Program-made: the position numbers and the translations under genes
Notes under the pieces: model-generated
What the model was told of the DNA's origin: nothing
The model's input: the letters and a program-made list of their open reading frames with translations, nothing else
Databases searched by the model: none
In this document: piece after piece, positions 58,579 to 64,000 of the stretch
Layout: the number at the start of each line of letters is the position of its first letter
Position numbering within the stretch: position 1 is the first letter of the stretch
Source: Alnus glutinosa
Lineage: Eukaryota; Streptophyta; Magnoliopsida; Fagales; Betulaceae
Direction of reading: 5' to 3'
Length of the DNA: 64,000 nt
Assembly (NCBI RefSeq): GCF_958979055.1
Contig: NC_084889.1
Location: 5,410,761-5,474,760 of the forward strand

Positions 58579-59633
58579 ATGACATCTTCAAGTGCTGAGC
58601 AAGACAACTACCGTAATTACTTGAGTGAAGAAGAAACGAAGAACACCCAATGGAGGTTTGGTCCCCCTGATTATAGTGTTGTCAACAAGCTCTTTGAAGA
58701 AGGCAGAACTAAGGTCTCCCTCCCTTTATCTCATTTCTTCTGTTTGTGTGCATGTTTCACTCTCTCTCACTCTCTCTCTCTCTCTCTGTGTAACTGTTGA
58801 AGTTTTTTTTTGAAGATATGGCCTCCTGGGTCGCTTGAAGAAAAGGTTCAGAGGCTTGTAAAGTCATGGGAAATGGAGATTTTCCATAAAACCAACATTG
58901 ATGACTTCAAAACCCTTGATCCCAAGAAGTATACTTTCAGCTTAAATGGTACTAATTTATTACAGAAAAAAAAAAAAAAAAAAAAAACTAGATTTCATAG
59001 CTTCCAAGGCTATGTTCATAATTAGCGTGTTTTACTATAATTATCAGGAAGGAAGGCTTTAAACTTGGAAGAAATAGGCAAACTTGGGGGAGGCTATAAC
59101 CCGCTGCTACAGACCTCCCTGCCTGAGAAATTCAGGGCCTATAATCCAGATGGGGAAACGGCGGAATCTTCTCATCGGACTTTCACGACAACGTTCCCTC
59201 GCGGGTTTGCTTTGGAGATTCTCCATGTTTATAGTGGGCCGCCGGTGATTGTGTACAAGTTCAGGCACTGGGGTTATGTGGAGGGCCCTTTCAAAGGCCA
59301 TGCCCCAACTGGAGAAAGGGTTGAACTCTATGGAATGGCCATTTTTGAGGTTACCCTTCAACAATATCTTTCACGTTCTTCTTGTTGCATGTTGTCATGT
59401 CTATGTCGTGTAAAACATGTTGAACTTGTTCTACTAAATCTGTATTTGTCTTATTTACCGTAATTGTTGTCTTTTGCACGACAAAACAGGTAGACGAGGA
59501 GATGAGAGTTGTGAAGGTGGAGTTCTTTTATGACCCTGGTCAGTTGCTCGGAGGTCTTCTGAAAGGTGTTAGCTTGGATGGTTCTGCCGAGGAGGCAGCC
59601 ACAAGCTGCCCTGTTCTAAGGAAAACAGGGTAG
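58579..59633 (+). CDS. Pathogen-related protein (SnoaL/NTF2-like fold)
   Basis: Four exons: 58579-58713, 58816-58948, 59048-59349, 59490-59633 (135+133+302+144 = 714 nt, 237 aa), the usual length of this plant family. Family landmarks are YRNYLSEEETKNTQWRFG, PPDYSVVNKLFEEGRTK, WPPGSLEEKVQRLVKSWEME, HKTNIDDFKTLDPKKYTFSL, FPRGFALEILHVYSGPPV, YKFRHWGYVEGPFKGHAPTG and VKVEFFYDPGQLLGGLLKG. There is no signal peptide, so it should be cytosolic. Members are induced by pathogens, but their biochemical activity is not established. The promoter is a tandem repeat with a copy near 62360-62620. The A run in intron 2 and the CT run in intron 1 are ordinary. Confidence 0.92.
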
Positions 59634-59721
59634 AACAGCCTACACGGCATTTTCAATCTGCGCTGCGTAATGAAACTAAAAGGTTTCATGAGTACATGGA
59701 ATTTTCAGTCTTCTGTAATGT

Positions 59722-59767
59722 AATAATAAATAATATATCGCATCCAAAAAAATAATAAATAATATAT
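59722..59767 (+). repeat. Tail-only insertion with 17-bp target duplication
   Basis: AATAATAAATAATATAT occurs at 59722-59738 and 59751-59767. Only CGCATCCAAAAA lies between. The tail differs from the ACTTAT type, so another retroelement family is likely. It lies in the probable 3' UTR of the pathogen-related gene. Confidence 0.55.
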
Positions 59768-60272
59768 TATATTTTCCTGGAGCTAGTCTTGTTGCTTGCT
59801 AATAAATGTGCAGCTGTTTAACAAATGGTTGTATTCAGATTTTCAGCATCATATTCTAATATGTATCGCAAAGAGTACGTCTACTGAACTTGGTAAATAT
59901 GTATCAGAATTGATATATCAGTAAGCTAATATGCCGGCATGATAACGAAAAGAAACAAAAATGCTAAGATGAAGGGACAATTTTGAAGACTGAACCAAAG
60001 TTTTAAGCAATTTTTCTTTTAATATAAACGACTAAATTATTTGCAAGAAACTTATCCTTTGTCTTATTACAGAGTTTTGTTTTAACAATTTTGGTTGTTG
60101 AAAATGCTCATTCGATAGTTACTATAGACATCGGAATAATCAAAGTAAGATGAATCAATTTATCTATAAGATGATACGTCTTTGATATTTTTCTGTTTCT
60201 ATCAATTTCTATCAATCCTTGATCTAATTTCGCAATGGAAGACAAATTTGCAATTTTGGATGATTAGGCTTA

Positions 60273-61021
60273 GGGCTGTATTCGAGCTGAGTTGAGTCGA
60301 GTATTGAATGTTCAAGCTCGGCTCATTTAATTTTATTTCGAACATGAGTCGAATTCGAATTTATCATCGAATAAAATATTCTGTTCAAGCTTGGCACGTT
60401 TAATTTTGTTTCGAATACGAGTCGAGCTCTATCTTATCACGAGCTGCTCAATTAACTTATTCATTTCTTATATAAAGTAAATATCATGAATGTTTATATT
60501 TTCATAAATCTATATTAATCATTAATTAATCAAGTCTTGTTAAAATTTTATCATTTGAGTTCATTAAATAAATTAACTTGAATCTTAAATAATATAATCT
60601 CGAGTTTTTATGTATGTATATAAATTTATTATGCACATACATAAATTATATGTGTGCACACAAACACATATAACCACACATACTCACAAACACACTTATG
60701 TACACACAAATCTATAAAATTAAACTCACAACAATAATTCAAGCTATATCTATCATATTAGGAAGATGATTTATTTTTACTTAAGATGTTCTTATTACAA
60801 AATTAAAATAATACTAAGAAAAAATTGTAAAAATGAAGTTATACGAGCTTATACAAACTTATTCGAGTCGAGCCGAGTTTATACGAGTATGTCTCGTTTA
60901 ATATTCGAACATATTATTGTGTTCATGAACGGCTCATTTATTATTCAAACCGATACCGAATCGAGTTTAACTAAACCGAATCGAGCCGAGCTGACGAGTG
61001 GCCGAGCTCATCTTACACCCC
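60273..61021. mobile_element. Non-autonomous hAT-like element
   Basis: The left end GGGCTGTATTCGAGCT and the right end, read inverted, GGGGTGTAAGATGAGCT are imperfect terminal repeats. Many GAGTCGAG/CGAGCCGAG blocks lie inside. TAGGCTTA (60265-60272) and TATGCTTA (61022-61029) flank it and differ at one base, fitting an aged 8-bp target duplication. No transposase is seen. Confidence 0.65.
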
Positions 61022-61965
61022 TATGCTTATCAAGTTCAAAATGCTTGAACAGAAATTTCAAATTAATTTATATTTGTTAAAAAAAATCAAGAAGATAATA
61101 CTTTTTTACAAGACTACATATATCATCAAGTTTAAGGAATTTTATAATAAACATGATTTGAATCCAAAAATAAATTCCATAGCCCCTTCCACTCTAACTT
61201 AATTTAATACATCTTTTTTAACATCATCGTTAGATACTCGGGCTTTTAGTAAATTATGGTTTTAATAAAAAAATTTCATCTTCTATAACTTTGGGAAAAA
61301 AAAAAAAAAAACTATAAGCTTGACGTATTATTACTAGAACCATTTAACTCATTTAATGGTGTATTACTTCTGAAATGATGCTTAAATAATAATCATTTTA
61401 TGTTTGTGTTATTGAATATAAGTTTATATTGTTCTTCATCTTACACTATCAGTCAAAAACCGATTTTTATTAAAAGGGAAAATGTTTACAAATTAAGACT
61501 CCAAGTAACATTCACCAAAAAAACTTATATTCAAGTATGAAATTAATTAGGTAATGATTTTGAATGATTTTGATGTACATGCATGAATCCTGCAATTAAA
61601 ACCCAATATTTAAGAACACACAAATAAAATCTGCCAAAAAACACACACAAAAAAAATAAAAAATAAAAAATAAAATGTAAAAAAATTATAGTGTAAGGCT
61701 GGCTATGTGGTGGGAGTGCTTAACTAATCACTTCAAAATCTCTCCCAACTTATATAAATAAAGAGATATGTTAGCTGTACAATAATGCTGATGTGTCTAA
61801 CATTTCATTTTTATTTTTTATTTAATTTAAAAAAAAAAATACTGAACAAATCAATATTATTGTGCAATTATTAGTTACAGTTGGCGGCTTTTTGTTTGGC
61901 GATTTCTTTGGGCTTATCTCAATTTATAATTTTATATTAAAAGGTGACTGGTTAATTGTTCTTGC

Positions 61966-62045
61966 CATGCAACTGCCTCATATAATGCAAGATTATTGGA
62001 GGATAGCATCCACCACTTCTGAGATTTTCTCCGCTTTTTGGAAAT
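61966..62045 (+). repeat. 80-bp direct repeat, left copy
   Basis: AACTGCCTCATATAATGCAA, GATTATTGGAGGATAGCAT and CACCACTTCT.AGATTTTCTC recur at 62764-62840. The two copies bracket the duplicated promoter segment. Confidence 0.85.
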
Positions 62046-62620
62046 AATAAATAAAAACTGATTTCGTAGATGCACTCAACCTTCCTCCGTTCACATCCAA
62101 CCAATGTGCCATGAAAGATTAAAATATTCTACAAAAGTCAAAAGATGTCCCACCAACTCCACGGTACCTACTAATTAAAAGGAAAAATGTTTGATTTCGC
62201 ATTCTTATTTAATTCATATTATACTCTTGTTTACTTGGAATAATAATCTTATAAAAAAAATCAAGATTCCATTAAAACTTTTTTCACTATTTCTTATATT
62301 ATTGATCCACGTAGATAAAGATGAGATAAAAGTGAGATGAAAGTGTATAATCAAACATTTCTCATTTTACATTGACGAAGTATATAAGACTATTTTTACT
62401 TGCCGTGGGAAGACTATTATTCGTAGATATATCTGGTTACTTTCAATGGGAAGACTATTCTATTTGGCTATGTAGCACTATTCTATTTGGCTACATGGGA
62501 AGACTATTCTTTGTAGATATATCTGGTTACTTGCCGTGGTTTGACACTCGATCTTCTGTAAGACTATTTTTAGATTGGAAGGTAATTAAGAGCCTCTCTC
62601 CGTCTCTCTATATAATTGAG
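62040..62620 (+). repeat. Orphan copy of the pathogen-related gene promoter region
   Basis: 62040-62180 matches 56503-56660, and 62360-62620 matches parts of 57816-58515, ending with a TATA-like CTCTATATAAT. It has two TTACTTGCCGTGG units and the same TTTGACACTCGATCTTCTG block. No coding sequence of the gene follows; downstream is GC-rich unrelated sequence. Confidence 0.8.
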
Positions 62621-62763
62621 AGCGGCTGGAATCGGACTATTCTGGCCGGAGAAGGGCTAGATCGGGTGGCCGGAGGTGGGAGGTGGGAGGGGAGAGAAGA
62701 TGGAGGGAGAAGGTGGAGGGGAAAAAGAAAAAAAAGAAAAAAAAATCTGATGTGGAATGCCAC

Positions 62764-62840
62764 GGAACTGCCTCATATAATGCAAGATTATTGGAGGATA
62801 GCATTCACCACTTCTCAGATTTTCTCTGCTATTTGGAAAG
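62764..62840 (+). repeat. 80-bp direct repeat, right copy
   Basis: Partner of 61966-62045 with few substitutions. A frame through both copies reads LPHIMQDYWRIA, but no family is recognised. Confidence 0.85.
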
Positions 62841-63392
62841 CTCGAAATGTTTTTGTAATCACCGTATGACAAGTTGGGCTGCAATCGAAATATTTTTTTT
62901 TGGCTGCATTCTCATTTTTCCTCCTCTTTCTCTTTTCTGTTCCCAGTTTCTTTTTCCTCGTCTTTATCTATTAAAAAACAAATATGTGGTATGAGTTGAA
63001 TAAAGACAAAAGGTTTTGTTATTTTTTAGTGGCTATTCAACTCATAATGTGACAAATAGATTTACTATTTACAAAATAAAAATAGCATAAAAAAGGGTTT
63101 GGCCGGTATGTTAGCCTACTGAGAAAAATAGGTTCCCAGTAGGAATGATAGATCACCAAGTTGGATTTTTTTAATAAATATTTTACATCTCTAATTAATA
63201 CAATTTAGCTGATGTTATTTAACATAATTAAACAGTCTACCCTCAATTTAAAAGTTATTAATATTGTAATTGGAGATTGGTTTAAGGATTTAACAAGTTG
63301 GTTGTGTTGATGGAATTATATAAGAACAGTCAAGAGCTTATTCGTTCCAGAATTAATGAAGGTATATATATGAGTGTACTGATTAAGTAAAT

Positions 63393-63820
63393 CTAGGCGT
63401 GTGTGATACAATCTTTTATTTGTTGGGTATAATCAACCTCAGTCCGCATTCCACAAGGCTGAATTTGTTCAATGAAAAACAAAGATATTCCAAGAGGATT
63501 GCGGTTCACCTTGAAATAGGTCCCGCCTGTTGTCCTCCATATTCGAGTAAGGACCGATTTGAATGCTTCTTTGTTGATCTTTTTGGGTGTCCCTCTCATA
63601 CCGGATAAGAGGAATTTTCCGGTTGAAAACACCATGCTCCTCTTCTATGATCAATTCCGATCAATTCCCTCACACCGCAGAAGAACAATCAAACAAGAGA
63701 TGGGACAAAAAACCTCCTACGCCGGCCAGCCGGAAGGAGACAATCACCGTCACCAAATTAAAGTGACAAACTTTTCGGTTCTTTCGGCTGTAGGGTTCAT
63801 TGATTGGCCTTATAATTGAC
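63393..63820 (-). mobile_element. LINE ORF1 (DUF4283-like) remnant
   Basis: The minus strand encodes INKEAFKSVLTRIWRTTGG and TYFKVNRNPLGISLFFIEQI, resembling the DUF4283 region at the start of plant LINE ORF1 proteins. A short leader precedes the start codon at 63635. The frame stops after 80 residues, so it is truncated or broken. It is antisense like the other LINE pieces. Confidence 0.5.
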
Positions 63821-64000
63821 TAATTTTCTTTTCTTTTCTTTCTTTCCTTTTCTTTTCTTTTCTTTTGTTTTTTTTTTTTTAAAAAAAAAAAAATTATGAA
63901 AGCAAATCTTGAAAAGACAACGTTTTTTTTTCAATATGTTTCTCCCATGTAACATTATCCTATTTTAATTTATATTTTCCGACTTTTAATTAAATCACAA
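63821..64000. other. CT/T-rich low-complexity end of the window
   Basis: TTTCTTTTC repeats and adjoining T and A runs at 63828-63893; nothing coding is seen. Confidence 0.6.

Larger units (their letters stand above)
59634..62040. other. 3' UTR and spacer after the pathogen-related gene
   Basis: It holds the 3' UTR, a minute duplicated insertion (59722-59767), an hAT-like element (60273-61021) and AT-rich sequence. No further gene is supported. Confidence 0.5.

Overview
The window is nuclear DNA from a flowering plant. Genes have GT-AG introns, intergenic DNA is AT-rich, and DNA transposons, LINE pieces, microsatellites and a plastid DNA insertion are frequent. Every recognisable protein is a typical eudicot one. 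The repeat style suggests a woody rosid, but that is a guess.

Layout. (1) 313-4334 (-): first four coding exons of a RimP-like (UPF0090/DUF150) organellar protein, running off the left edge; intron 3 holds a complete Mutator-like element (541-2931) carrying pieces of a PEX7 gene and a B3-domain gene. (2) 5363-11644 (-): four-exon GUX/PGSIP glycosyltransferase (GT8), 639 aa, with a small first coding exon 3.6 kb from the second. (3) 16505-26955 (+): complete 13-exon VPS45 (Sec1/Munc18), 568 aa. (4) 26956-33427: repeat-rich, with an rpoC2 plastid fragment at 31412-31622. (5) 33428-34330 and 40842-41712 (-): two tandem DUF506 (PDDEXK_6) genes, 222 and 227 aa. (6) 46393-51997 (+): complete eight-exon LAZ1-type DUF300 membrane protein, 484 aa. 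(7) 53079-53516 (+): two candidate C/D-box snoRNAs; one has a guide matching a conserved 18S rRNA site. (8) 58579-59633 (+): four-exon pathogen-related protein gene, 237 aa, with a tandem-repeat promoter whose copy lies 4-5 kb downstream without the gene. (9) 61000-64000: duplicated promoter, short repeats and an antisense LINE ORF1 remnant.

The genes do not form one pathway. From memory, the order RimP-like / GUX / VPS45 / DUF506 / DUF506 / LAZ1-homologue resembles the Arabidopsis At1g77122-At1g77220 interval, so the block looks like conserved microsynteny expanded by transposons. The genes serve plastid ribosome maturation, xylan glucuronidation, endosomal membrane fusion, a nuclease-fold family of unknown role, a tonoplast/endosomal membrane protein and a defence-associated protein.

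The most notable signals are the Pack-MULE with a perfect 9-bp target duplication, five minute poly(A)-ending insertions flanked by 12-17 bp target duplications, a decayed exon copy inside a LAZ1 intron, the snoRNA candidates, and the duplicated defence-gene promoter. Exon boundaries were assigned by hand from splice sites, reading frame and family similarity; all multi-exon totals are divisible by three.
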